Source of the DNA: Mnemiopsis leidyi | Lineage: Eukaryota > Ctenophora > Tentaculata > Lobata > Bolinopsidae | Direction: 5' to 3' | DNA: 47,829 nt | NCBI GenBank assembly: GCA_000226015.1 | Contig: JH153427.1 | Location: forward strand, 28,993 to 76,821 | Shown here: positions 12,164-22,479 of the stretch, piece by piece | Layout of the letters: each line of letters starts with the position of its first letter | How positions within the stretch are numbered: position 1 is the stretch's first letter | Position numbers and translations under genes: made by a program | The notes under the pieces: generated by a model | What the model was told of the DNA's origin: nothing | Database searches by the model: none | Seen by the model: the letters and a program-made list of their open reading frames with translations, nothing else

Positions 12164-13996
12164 GTTCTAACAGTTTAGTAGCCAGGAGTCAATGGATCGG
12201 ATAACTGGACATTATGACTCCATTTAAATACAATTAGACATTTTTAGATTAAAATTTTGGACTACTCTTCGTGAGAGTTTGATTTTAAAGCCTTTTCTTG
12301 TTGAAGTGTGAAATCAATGTTTTAAAATTTCAGAGGTGTAGTAATTCTTAAACCGCAAGTGCTGTTAATAGTGAATTAACAAAATTTTGAATTTACAGAC
12401 ATTTGATTTAACAGAATTTTGTCTTTTTTCAATGCTTAAAAATTTACAATTTTTCAAGACAAAGTAAATTCAAGTTAAAGCTCTGGGAAAACCGGGGGTG
12501 CCGTGCGTGACACCCTCGTACCCCAGAGACGATTCCCTGAACAAATTTAGAATTAGTTTGGTTGCAGGATAAAAATTAGAGTTCCTTATCTTTTGATTAC
12601 TAGGGGCGATGGACATAGGTCTATTTTCCGGATTCCTTAAAACAAAATGAGTCAGTGCAAGACTAGCCTTTAATGCGGAAGTAGCCTAGTCATTTTATAC
12701 AGACTACAATTACTTATCCTTTCGAACACAGGACCACTAACAGGGATTTCAGCATTTCGCCGATTCACTCGGCAAAACTTTTATAATCGGTTTAAAATTA
12801 CGGTCAGAATTCAGTTACTCTGGCGTAGAAATTTGCCAGTAGTTCAAATTACCATATCAAATGCCATACGTACTCCAAATTGGTACTCATGATAGGAAAT
12901 AAAACTTCCTAAGACCTGCATTAAGTTAAAATGGCCCCTCGAAAACTACAGTAATTCTGAATACCTGACAAGTTTCAAGTTTCTTACACAGTACATTTTT
13001 ACGTGAACTTTTAAATCAGAAGTAGAAATTGGGGCTCGAAATTAGGACTAAATAGTCTGCTATATACCATGTACTCCTTCATCAATATTTCAAATTATTT
13101 GGAAGAGAACTGGCGGAGTCGTCAAATATTATCCTGTGGCTATTTTCTTGTAATAAGGTGTGAATATGATAGAAATCAATATTCGTTGAGCTAAATCGTG
13201 GTTGTTATTATTTCTTTACCAGTTATAACCAGTATGCAATGTTAAGTATGTAGTTAGTTTTTATATGATGTAATGGCTCATTATTGTCTTAAGCTTGTTG
13301 CAGAAATTCGTTTGTGTAAATTGAAATCAAAGCATAATTTTCTGTAAAGCACATTTCATGTAAGAGTACATGAGTTAGAGCTAGAAGGCCTATCATAAGT
13401 TACTTGTAATAAGTGAGTACTGTAGACTTGATTAGACTTGAATTATAAACGTTGAAAGTTTTAGTATGTAAGTTAATAAATACAATCGATGTGGAGGATT
13501 GTAAATAAAATGGTCGAAAAGTGAAAATTAAACATACAGTTTAAACGAAGATCGCTGAGGAATAGAATTATAGATATTAAAAGGGAGTTTCTCTATTGGT
13601 ACAGCATCGTTGTTTTGATGTGCCTGATATTCATGGTAATGGTAGGTAAATTCAAAAATTCTCATTAGATGTGTTTTTCGACGTTCGTTTATTTCGGTCT
13701 CCGTATAGTTTTTGTATAATTTCGGTCTCCCTATTCCTTTTGTCCGTTCAGCATAAGTGAGCTTGTTTTACTGTGTTTGATAATTATATGTTAATTCTAT
13801 ACGATTAAGTTTCGGTTCACGTGAATCCATTGCCTTGTTGCGTTCATGGTGGCTTTTCAATCGAAATCGACATGATACTAAGTTTGCTGTACTTTTTAGT
13901 TAACAAACTTAATCTAAATGAATTGTTCATTGTTTAGAATAATTCGTTTGGTAACCATCTGGAAACTGAGCAATATTACACCATACTGCCCTAGAA
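12164..13996. other. intergenic region between glutaminase paralogues 1 and 2
   Basis: No gene seen. It contains the 3' UTR of paralogue 1, a GC-rich stem-loop at 12481-12528 (listed separately), AATAAA-type signals near 13475 and 13505, and presumably the promoter and any 5' UTR exon of paralogue 2. GTAAGT sequences such as that near 13468 could be donors for a 5' UTR intron ending at the CTAG before 13995. Confidence 0.4.
12481..12528 (+). other. GC-rich nested stem-loop downstream of glutaminase paralogue 1
   Basis: CTCTGGG at 12481 can pair with CCCAGAG ending at 12528. Inside it GGGTG can pair with CACCC, leaving a small loop. The segment is strikingly GC-rich in AT-rich surroundings. 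It lies about 320 bases after the stop of paralogue 1, so it may be a structured 3' UTR element, or a fragment of a small RNA or mobile element. No function is known to me. Confidence 0.45.
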
Positions 13997-15766
13997 ATGA
14001 CAGAAGTACTTAAAGCCGAAGTGACCAAAGCTCCAAAGATCCACATCGAGAATCCTTCACCGACCCCAAAGAATGGACCAGATTTCCGAGTTTCCACGTC
14101 TCCGGTTCTTGAAAATCAGGTGTTGGACGGGATTGCCACCCTCTCTTTTTCAGAAAAGAACGACGACGAAAAGGACATCAGCCCAACACTACTGAGTTTG
14201 TTCGTGGACGATAACGGTCAGAATGTTATGGTCCACAAAGTTCTGGCCCAACTGAAAAGGAATGGCATCAGACCATTCACAGATATTAGATTGGAGAAAA
14301 TGATGGATAAATTGTCTGTTGATCCCGAAGGTCTTACAATTTTAAGCGAGATCGGGGTCAAGAAGTTAGTGCCGGTTAATGAATTCAAGGACGCCTGTCG
14401 AAGCTGTGCTTTGGTTTTGAACAAGGCCCTGAGCTCGAACTTAATAATCCCAGACTTTCAGGGATTTTGTGGTGAAATCAAAAAGATCTATGAAGATTTG
14501 AAAAAGGTAAAGGGAGGGAAGAATGCAGATTACATCCCCCAACTTTCCAGGGTGAATCCTAACTACCTGGGGGTGTCAGTTTGCACTGTGGACGGTCAGA
14601 GGTGCTCCTTTGGGGACACTGACATTCCTTTCTGCATCCAGTCTTGCAGTAAGGCACTCAACTACGCTATCAATGTGGCAGAGCACGGTCCTGGATTTGT
14701 CCACAAGTTCCTCGGTAAGGAGCCTAGTGGTGTTGGTTTCAATCAAATTGGCCTGGACAAAAACGGACTTCCTCATAATCCCATGATAAACCCAGGTGCT
14801 ATCAGTTGCTGTAGTGTCTTGAAAAAGGACGAATCTCTTGCTGACAGATTCGATTATGCTACAAACGAGTATAAGAAAATGGCTGGCGAAGAGTTCATCG
14901 GATTCAGCAATGCCACATTTCTGTCTGAGAAGTCTGAAGCTGATCGGAACTTTGCTATCGGGTACTACCTGAAAGAACACAACGTGTTTCCAGAAAACTG
15001 CAGCTTGTTCGAAACTCTAGATCTCTACTTCCAGCTGTGCTCTGTTGAAGCCACCGCAGACTCAGCATCTGTGATCAGTGCCACTTTAGCTAACGGGGGA
15101 GTGTGCCCCACCACCAAGGAAGTTTGTGTCACTGCAGATTCCGTCAGGAATACACTTTCTCTTATGTACTCTTGTGGGATGTATGACTACTCGGGAGAGT
15201 GGGCGTTTGAAGTGGGCCTTCCTGCCAAATCAGGGGTGGCTGGATCTATTTTCATCGTGGTTCCAGGAGTCATGGGTATTTGCGTGTGGAGCCCTCCTCT
15301 AGACGAGCTTGGTAACAGCTACAGAGGAATTCTCTTCGCCAAGATGCTGATCAAGAAGTTTGCTTTCCATCAGTTCGATACAGTGCAAGGAGACGTGAAG
15401 AAGATAGATCCCCGACTACAGATCAGACAGGAGACAAGAGAGATGCAGATAAACAACATGCTCAGTGCTGCCAGCAACAACGACATGGTCCTTCTGACCC
15501 GCTACTTCGAGAGTGGAGTGGACTTCAACATGCCAGACTACGACAACAGGACCGCTCTCCATTTGGCCGTCTGTAACGGTCATCTTAACGTCGTTAGATT
15601 TCTAGTGGAGAAGGGGAAGGCTGATGTTAACTTTTTGGATCGGTGGCAGAGCACTGCGCTGGATGAGGCTGTTAAATACGAGTTTTCGGACATTAAGAAA
15701 TATCTAGAGCGAAAGGGAGGCCTAATGGGAGCGACTATTTTACAAAGAGCCACAATGCAGTACTGA
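13997..15766 (+). CDS. glutaminase with EF-hand-like domain and C-terminal ankyrin repeats (paralogue 2)
   Basis: Second glutaminase, 589 residues, by eye about two-thirds identical to paralogue 1 over most of its length. It has a 60-residue charged N-terminal tail without a convincing mitochondrial presequence, then the EF-hand-like module (about 65-150), the glutaminase domain (about 155-450) and ankyrin repeats with DYDNRTALHLAVCNGHLNVV. Active-site elements are complete: Tyr179 in YIPQL, Ser216 and Lys219 in QSCSK, NPMINPGA, FLSEKSEADRNFAIGYYL, DLYFQL and YDYSGEWAFEVGLPAKSGVA. The loop that binds BPTES-type inhibitors in human kidney-type enzyme (LF at 321-322) reads IG here and IA in paralogue 1, so that site is not conserved. 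The coding region is a single exon; CTAG directly before AAATG looks like a splice acceptor in the 5' UTR. The C-terminus ends at MQY, as in paralogue 1. Confidence 0.95.
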   Translation: MTEVLKAEVTKAPKIHIENPSPTPKNGPDFRVSTSPVLENQVLDGIATLSFSEKNDDEKDISPTLLSLFVDDNGQNVMVHKVLAQLKRNGIRPFTDIRLEKMMDKLSVDPEGLTILSEIGVKKLVPVNEFKDACRSCALVLNKALSSNLIIPDFQGFCGEIKKIYEDLKKVKGGKNADYIPQLSRVNPNYLGVSVCTVDGQRCSFGDTDIPFCIQSCSKALNYAINVAEHGPGFVHKFLGKEPSGVGFNQIGLDKNGLPHNPMINPGAISCCSVLKKDESLADRFDYATNEYKKMAGEEFIGFSNATFLSEKSEADRNFAIGYYLKEHNVFPENCSLFETLDLYFQLCSVEATADSASVISATLANGGVCPTTKEVCVTADSVRNTLSLMYSCGMYDYSGEWAFEVGLPAKSGVAGSIFIVVPGVMGICVWSPPLDELGNSYRGILFAKMLIKKFAFHQFDTVQGDVKKIDPRLQIRQETREMQINNMLSAASNNDMVLLTRYFESGVDFNMPDYDNRTALHLAVCNGHLNVVRFLVEKGKADVNFLDRWQSTALDEAVKYEFSDIKKYLERKGGLMGATILQRATMQY

Positions 15767-17147
15767 TCTACAACTATCTTCCAAGTAATTGCCGGGTTTT
15801 AAGAAATTGTTTGTGATGTTGCGGTCTGTGGATAATCGCTTCTAGTCGTGCCAAGAGCGATTTTTGCATGTATTCAATTTTAAATAGGTTTTAGACAAGG
15901 AAAGAGTTTAAGGAAGATTTATCAAAAATTCCCGGATTATGATTCAAATTTAGTGTTGAAACAACCATTAATATTTACTAAATCCAACCCGGAGACCTCT
16001 TTCTGACAAAATTCGTAATCGACCATGGCAGGTTGTTTTTGATAATCTTCATTCTGGAGGTTAAGTTAAGATTTCACAGACTTAAGTGATAAGATAATTT
16101 TTACTTCATAATTAAAATTCCTAAATTGCAGTTGAACTAAACTGTTGTGCTAAGCATGTTACAACTGCCGCTTGCGACTTGGAGGATTTGTTTGTCTTTG
16201 AATAATTGTAATCCTTGGGTGAAAATTCTCATTTCTTATTAAGCGAAATTGTATAGATAATAATTGCGATTAGGATTGTTTTAATTAGTATTCTCATAAT
16301 GTGGATAAAACTCTTTCTAACCTCAGTATAACAGTTATTGTTAGTATTTAAACAGAAACCCTAGAATTTTAACTCAATTCATTTTACAGCATTTGTTATT
16401 TAAGAATTTAGTTCTGATTTTTTGTACAGTTTTAACTTTTTAGGTGATCAAAAGAAGTGATGTGAAGCAAATTCTAGTCGCTTTTTTCGAAACAAATAAT
16501 TTTAAGTATCCCGATCTTAAATGGAATTCGCTTCACTATCACAAAAGTGTACTTTTGAAAGATTAGTCCACTCAAAAATTTAAGTTGTTTCGGACACCTT
16601 GAATCAAATAGTGGTTTTGGGCGTTCTAAGGGCTTGACCAAAGAATATAATTTAATATATAAGTAAATATTGAAAAAATGCTGTGGCAATTCTAATATTG
16701 CAATGTTTTGATTTCGATAACTTCCGCTATGCAATCAAAAGGAAATATAAAGAACGCCCAAAAAGTTTAGGTTGTGTTTTAATGAACTGTATTTTTGGAA
16801 TGACAATTTGCATATAAATCCTAGCAACATGAGCGACTGCATGGAAAAATTAAAAATGTTATGCAAAATTATTTCAAATTTACTGATTAAATGTTTGTCA
16901 TCCATTTGTAGTTCGATTGCCTAAGCTTAGAGATTAAAAAGGTCAATTGTAATGGGTCAGAGTATTTAAAAACTTTCAGTTCAAAACAAAAAAGGAATTA
17001 GGAAACCCATTTCATGATTGGTCCAAAAATGTCAACATTAATTCGTTGTTGAAATTGACTAAATTGTCTCAATGCCCTTGAAACACCCAAGATTTCCGTT
17101 GATTCATCAACAAATTAACCCACAAACCTTCGATTTGTCGTGTTCGA
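15767..17147. other. intergenic region and 5' UTR exon of glutaminase paralogue 3
   Basis: No protein-coding gene seen. The sequence is AT-rich with the 3' UTR of paralogue 2 on the left. At the right end a consensus donor GTAAGT at 17148 pairs well with the pyrimidine-rich acceptor TTTTGCTTGCAG ending at 17420. The right end therefore probably contains a non-coding first exon of paralogue 3, followed by an intron of about 273 bases. Confidence 0.45.
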
Positions 17148-17469
17148 CGTAAGTTTCAAGGATCGGTATCAGTTAATTCGTAGATTAAGTAAAGTATCAC
17201 TACAACATTTCTTTGGGAAGCCTGAACAATGTGTCGAAACATTATTGAATCTAATCTACCATCTGGCAATTTCTGATATCGATTTTCACATCAATCTGTC
17301 AATCGGTATAATCTCATGGAGTAATAAGATGACAGGGTCAAGTACTGGCTTGATTTCAATTTCATTACTTTCTCTTTTGCTTGTATACTTAGTAACGTTT
17401 TCGTGCCATTTTGCTTGCAGTTAGCCGAGGACTTTCACGCCGGGATTTATATTTGAATACAATCCACCA

Positions 17470-20022
17470 ATGGAAAACTGGGATAACTCTAACTGGGACG
17501 CTTCAAATTCGAAAAAGCTTAATTGGAATGAGAAAAAGATACCAATTCCGGTAAGGGGAAAGGATTCCCACAAGAAAATTTGTTGTGGAAATGAGAACAG
17601 ATGCCCTGAACTTTTTCTTGATCTCGGATATGACACCACCTCCGAAATTTCTAGTCCTGCAGAATCCATGGTCGGTGGTCCGATTCTAAACGATTCCATC
17701 TCTAGCAGCCAAATTAATTTTTTTGCTCATAGAATAGGCTTGGCTGTCAGAGATTTGCCAGAAGACACAAGAAGTGTGCAGTCTCTTCCTCTTGAATCAA
17801 TCTGTGAAGGATCAAGTCAGCACAGTTTTGAGTACCAGTCTTCCTTGACGAAAGAATCCGGATGGGACTTAGCGATGCAGAACTACAGCGATAATCTCCA
17901 ACACTCCACCGCTGGTGTCCCGCCAGCTTGCATTGACAGGCACCACCTCGAAGATTTTGTTTCTGGAGGGATGGTCAACGTCAAGAAGTTTATTTCTGCT
18001 CTAGATAAAACGGGCATAAACGTCTTTAAAGACATCCGTTTTCAAACACTGATGGATGCTCTTGCAGCTGAAAGGTCTGTAACAGACAATGACCAGATCC
18101 CTCTATTGAAAGCTATCCCCCTCGAAGAATTTGAGCAATCCTGTCGACCCAGTGCAAGCCTCATCAATCAAGCTTTGTCTGGCGAACTTATACTCCCTGA
18201 CTTTGTTTCATTTTGCAAAGATGTCAAACGTCTTTTCCATCGATGTGATTGTATAAGAGAAGGAGAAGCATCCAACAGCATCATACAACCGTCTAAACAG
18301 CCTTCAGACCTGTGGAGTGTTAGCATCTGCACAGTTGATGGACAAAGAATGAGTGTCGGCAACCACACCACTCCTTTTACCATGCAGAGCCTCAGAGATG
18401 TCCTGATCTACACTCTCGCCATCACTGATTGCGGTGAGAAGGAGGTCCACTCTCGGGTGGGAAAAGAACCTGCAGGGGATGTCCATGACTCTCTGGTGTT
18501 GGATCGTGATGGTCTTCCCCACAATGCGATGATTCCTGCAGGCGCTCTTGCTGTCATATCGCTCCTCAAACCCGATCTCACTCTTCCTGATAGGTTTGAT
18601 TATCTGTTTGGGATGTACGAGCGATTAGCTGGATTTGAAGGTATTGACTTTTCGAATACTAACTATCTTGCGGAAAAGATGTCGGCTGATCACATCTACT
18701 CAATTGCTTATCACCTTATGGGTCACTCAAAAGTATTCCCTAGAAACTGCAAAATAGGACAGACGATTGACCTCTATCTTCAACTTAATTCTATTGAGTG
18801 CACTACCGACTCCGCTGCCATTATTGCTGCCACTCTGGCTAATGGAGGTATCTGTCCTTTTACTGCTGAGGCTGTCTATTCTCCAGAGGCAGTGCGGAAC
18901 GCTCTTTCGGTCATACATTCGTGTGGAGTAAGGAAAATATCAGGTTAGAAAACTGTATTGTACCCTGGTAGCGATTCCTTCTAGAATTTTCTCATCTTCA
19001 GAAAGAATTTCCAGAGGTGTTGTTTTATTCTATGCAATTTTTGTGATTAACAATTTCATTTTCTCTGATCAGTGATTAACAATTTCATTTTCACTGATCA
19101 GGTAAATGGTCGTTCGATGTGGGTCTCCCCGCCAAGTCCACCACATCTGGAGCTATCATGATAATAGTTCCTGACGTCATGGGTATTGTGATGTGGTCTC
19201 CTCTCCTGGACAAGTGTGGAAACAGTGTCCGGGGGGTCGCCTTCAGCAGGATGCTTACTGAACTCTTCTCTTTTCATACATTCGAGAATCCCTCCCCCGA
19301 TCTTACCTCAAAGATCAACCCTGTGAGAAAATCTAGCCACGAAAGCAAAGATGTAAGTTCTCTGAGCTACAATGTAGCTGCTACATTGTGTGTTCAACAG
19401 TAAAACTTTCTGTTTTTGGTATAGCTTTCAGTTGTGGCTTTCTCTAGTGCTTGATGGATCATGAATTAATAAAACGCAAATACCAAACCTTGATAGCGTT
19501 ATTGGCGGTTTCTTCTTATACAGATTTGTTGCTTGATTGATGTCGTGTGATCGTAGGTCCAGCTGGTGAACTTGTTGATTGCCGCAAACAAAGGGGACCT
19601 CCCTCTGCTTATCAGATATTACGAACAGAAGATTAACTTCAACTGGACAGACTACGACGGGAGAACAGCCCTACATTTGGGTATCGAGGGAGGACACCTC
19701 AATGTGGTCAAGTTTCTCGTGGAGAAATGTCTGGTACAGTTGATACTAGAAAATTATAGGAAAATGTTTGAATCCTTATACCTCTGAGCAAGAGTTTTTC
19801 TATCAAACCTCCTTCCTATTAAGTGTTAGACATAATAAGTACATTCTTCGGTGCACTTTCAGTTACCTAAAATCCAAACAGGTGGATGTAGGTGTACAAG
19901 ACAGATGGGGACACACGCCCCTCGAGGAGGCAGTGAAGCAGGGTAACAGCAGCATCATCAAATATCTCCTTCTTCACCAGAATACCTTGCTGCCCCACAT
20001 GTCCTCTCATGCGACTTTGTGA
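17470..20022 (+). CDS. glutaminase-like protein, four coding exons, probable pseudoenzyme (paralogue 3)
   Basis: Exons 17470-18943, 19102-19352, 19557-19733 and 19882-20022 join in matching phase and give 680 residues. The donors are GTTAGA, GTAAGT and GTACAG. The ATG at 17470 (ACCAATGG) follows a 5' UTR acceptor at 17420. An N-terminal region of about 130 residues is longer than in the two neighbours and has no domain I recognise. Then come the EF-hand-like module, glutaminase domain and ankyrin repeats (DYDGRTALHLGIEGGHLNVV). The fold landmarks are kept (TVDGQR, VGKEPAG, GLPAKS, VMGIVMWSPLLDKCGNS), but the catalytic motif reads QSLRD: Ser307 is present and the lysine is Asp310. The Tyr of YIPQL, the second Asn of NPMIN, the Asn of RNF and the Tyr of YDYSG are also replaced. 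Frame and splicing are intact, so I read it as a non-catalytic regulator or scaffold that may co-assemble with its active neighbours. Confidence 0.88.
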
Positions 20023-20722
20023 GGCAAATAATCGAGCTTGCCATTCCTGTCCTAATTTTCCATCAACATTAAGATCAACAGAATCTTTCTGCATTTTACA
20101 ACAGTTATTAAAGCTCAAATGCAAATGTTTTCTATCCGGCGGTTTTTAACTGTAATAATAATTCTGGCAGCTGCTACAGTTAGATGTAGAAAATTCAATG
20201 GATTTAGGTAAGACTGGCATCACTTTTGATAATAGCACTCTAAATATATTTTTTCTGATATTCAAATGTAAAAATTTTTGTTTCCAACTGTATCGGAACA
20301 CTTGAGCAGGTGGCCCTATAGTACAACACGAGCAATTTCTCTGATTGTCCTCCGTCAGCTGGCGGTATCCGATAGTACTCGCCATGTCAACAAGCCCAAA
20401 TATTTCGCCGGGTCGACGTCACATTTTACTTCTTATCTGGCCGAACTTACGTCCCAAATTATGGAACTTGTGTAATTATAAGTCGTGTAGTGTTTCATTT
20501 CGTAAGTGAGCTGGTGTTTGTCAAACACAGCATAACTTTCTTTCTTTCTGTCATTCCTTGGTGTGTGTAAACTATTGGTCTGTGTTATCAACTGTTGTAT
20601 TCTATCTTTAACAGTTACTAAACTCGTATCATTGTCTTTCTTTATCCATAAAAGGATCAAATCGCGATTTAAATTAGACAGCCCACACTGCTATAATCTA
20701 GATTGTCGAGAATGAATGAGAA
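20023..20722. other. 3' UTR of glutaminase paralogue 3 and intergenic DNA
   Basis: An ATTAAA at about 20105 could be the polyadenylation signal of paralogue 3. The rest has short open frames on both strands with no recognisable protein, so I see no gene. Confidence 0.4.
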
Positions 20723-20887
20723 ATGAACTCTCTTTACACTGGACTGACTGCTCCAAGTGCCCGAGCTGCTAAGCTGGACCTGGACTCAGCTCGGAGCTTG
20801 TCTAAAAGTGATCCTACAAACCTTTCTAGACACCCCGCACTTCAAAACCTGGCAAACTCTTACAGCTACAGTGATGTAACTCGGTTG
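20723..20887 (+). CDS. possible first coding exon of a plus-strand gene
   Basis: An ATG at 20723 opens a 55-codon stretch beginning MNSLYTGLTAPSARAAKLDL, rich in Ser, Ala and Leu, with balanced codon use unlike the AT-rich surroundings. It meets candidate donors GTAACT (after codon 51) and GTAATC (at 20888); without splicing it stops at 20899. It could be the 5' exon of the TMCC-like gene whose exons lie downstream on the same strand, but I could not match its phase to a next exon with confidence. No family recognised. Confidence 0.35.
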
Positions 20888-21440
20888 GTAATCGGATAGT
20901 TTTAGAATTATAGGCTAATAGTGGGATAACAATCGCACATATTTTTGTTTAATTTACCAGTAGTTTTTTTAATTTGTCTAACTAAGTGTTTGTAAATGAC
21001 TCCATTCTAAAGGCAAATCGACAATTCATATTGAATGAAGCTTGTTCGTGATTTATCATATTTACCGTAGACGAATGATGAGTAACGACGTAGTATGGAA
21101 TGTTATATTGAGACAATGGGAAGACATTCCTTTAATCGTTTCTCCTTGTTATTGTCGTCTTGGAATGTTGCCAGTTAGTTTGAAACTTTGAAGACAACTT
21201 TGAAGACAACTGCTATTGTGAAGATGATATTATTGGCTTCTGTGATAGACTTCTTAAGTTTGGTTTGTATAGTAGACCAGACTTTAATACAAATACTCGT
21301 TAGACTTAGCTAAGTCTATTTTATGTCAACAAACAATCTAACTAGGGGGATTTTCGGATATCAAAAATTCTTTAAATTAAGTTATAAGCTTTGCATATAT
21401 AACTGAGTATTTTAAGGGATCTGGTAGTAAATTTCTTAGC

Positions 21441-21555
21441 AGAGAAAGGTATTTTGGGGAGAGGTCACAAATTTTAAAAAATTAGAAGCTAGAAAACAGT
21501 GCTATTTAGCTTTGATTGGTCAAAATTTGTGACTCTTCCCCAAAATAGCTTTACT
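21441..21555. mobile_element. small MITE-like inverted-repeat element
   Basis: The left arm around 21450-21475 (ATTTTGGGGAGAGGTCACAA) pairs with the right arm around 21521-21546 (containing TTGTGACTCTTCCCCAAAAT) with one or two mismatches. The spacer is about 45 bases. The whole unit is about 115 bp with no coding capacity, typical of a miniature inverted-repeat transposable element. A sequence near 31160-31185 (GTGGGGAAGAGTCTCAAATT) matches one arm, suggesting another copy. Confidence 0.55.
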
Positions 21556-21787
21556 ATTGGTCGTAACTAAAACTCATTTAATTGTATTATGAATTTCATC
21601 GGAGTGATTCTAGTCTCTCCAATAGTCAGTACACAATTAAATCGTACATGATCAACATGTTATTCCGAGTAGGATATTTCTTGGTAACCGACTCACCTGA
21701 AATTACATAGAAGAACAAATGTTTACACAATATAGCCATCGGTGGTCACCTAATAACGGATATCTCTCGGTATCACAGATTTTCCAA

Positions 21788-22274
21788 CACGTGACCCCTA
21801 CCACCAAACCTGGATAGGTATTAAATATCTCCAACTATTACAGTACCATCCCATTAATATCTCTATTTTACTGTGCAGATACCGATAACGCTATATTTGG
21901 ATTCCAACTGCTGGTCCTCTCGGAATGGTGTGGCTTGTTCCATGTTCATTGCCCCACCTATACCAGTATAACCACACTAAAATCGTCTCCAATATACACG
22001 GTACTACAGTATCCGCCATCTCCTGCATTACCCCGGACTAGGTTTATCAAAAAGTCGGGATACTTGAGTTCCGCTGCGCCAGATAATCGTTGTTGTGTAC
22101 CTGACTATCTGTTTTATCTTATACTCCGTGACAAAGGTCCACAATAAATATAGAACTAGGTGCTACGCGGCCTATGTAATCACATATTGAGTTTAATTAC
22201 CATGTAGCACGTGACTGAGTAAGGACCTTGTGTTGGCTGCATGGCAGCACGTGGGCGCGTAGAGCTATCACGTG
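21788..22274. promoter_or_regulatory. cluster of four CACGTG E-boxes
   Basis: CACGTG occurs at 21788, 22208, 22248 and 22269. Three of the four are followed by AC or ACC, giving CACGTGAC, which resembles bHLH-leucine zipper (MYC/USF/MITF-TFE type) binding sites. The cluster lies just upstream of the candidate exon ending at 22845. This is a sequence observation; binding is inferred. Confidence 0.4.
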
Positions 22275-22479
22275 ACCCCCAGGGAGTCAGGCTATTGGAC
22301 CGTTACATTAAAGTGTGTTGTTGCCGGACAGAATGGGCCAGCAGCTGGCAGTCTACGCTCGGTCTACTCTACTTCGTGTGAAATAGCGACGTGTTATACT
22401 TTTTACTCGATTTCTTCCGTCAATCCAATCAACCGTTGTATCGCACCTCCAGCTGCGATCTCCGCCTCTTTGTCCTCAG

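Larger units (their letters stand above)
20888..22479. other. non-coding region with a MITE-like hairpin and E-boxes
   Basis: No gene seen apart from short unsupported open frames. Two structures are listed separately: a MITE-like inverted repeat at 21441-21555 and a cluster of CACGTG motifs between 21788 and 22274. The second half is richer in GC and could be a promoter region for the exon ending at 22845. Confidence 0.4.

Noticed and set aside
17140..17424. 94-codon plus-strand ORF before paralogue 3
   Set aside because: It starts with GTG, contains a strong splice donor and ends at the acceptor of the 5' UTR intron; it has no protein resemblance.
10016..17469. Splice acceptors just before the start codons of the three glutaminase genes, suggesting spliced-leader trans-splicing
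   Set aside because: Consensus GTAAGT donors lie upstream of paralogue 1 (10016) and paralogue 3 (17148), so ordinary 5' UTR introns explain them.
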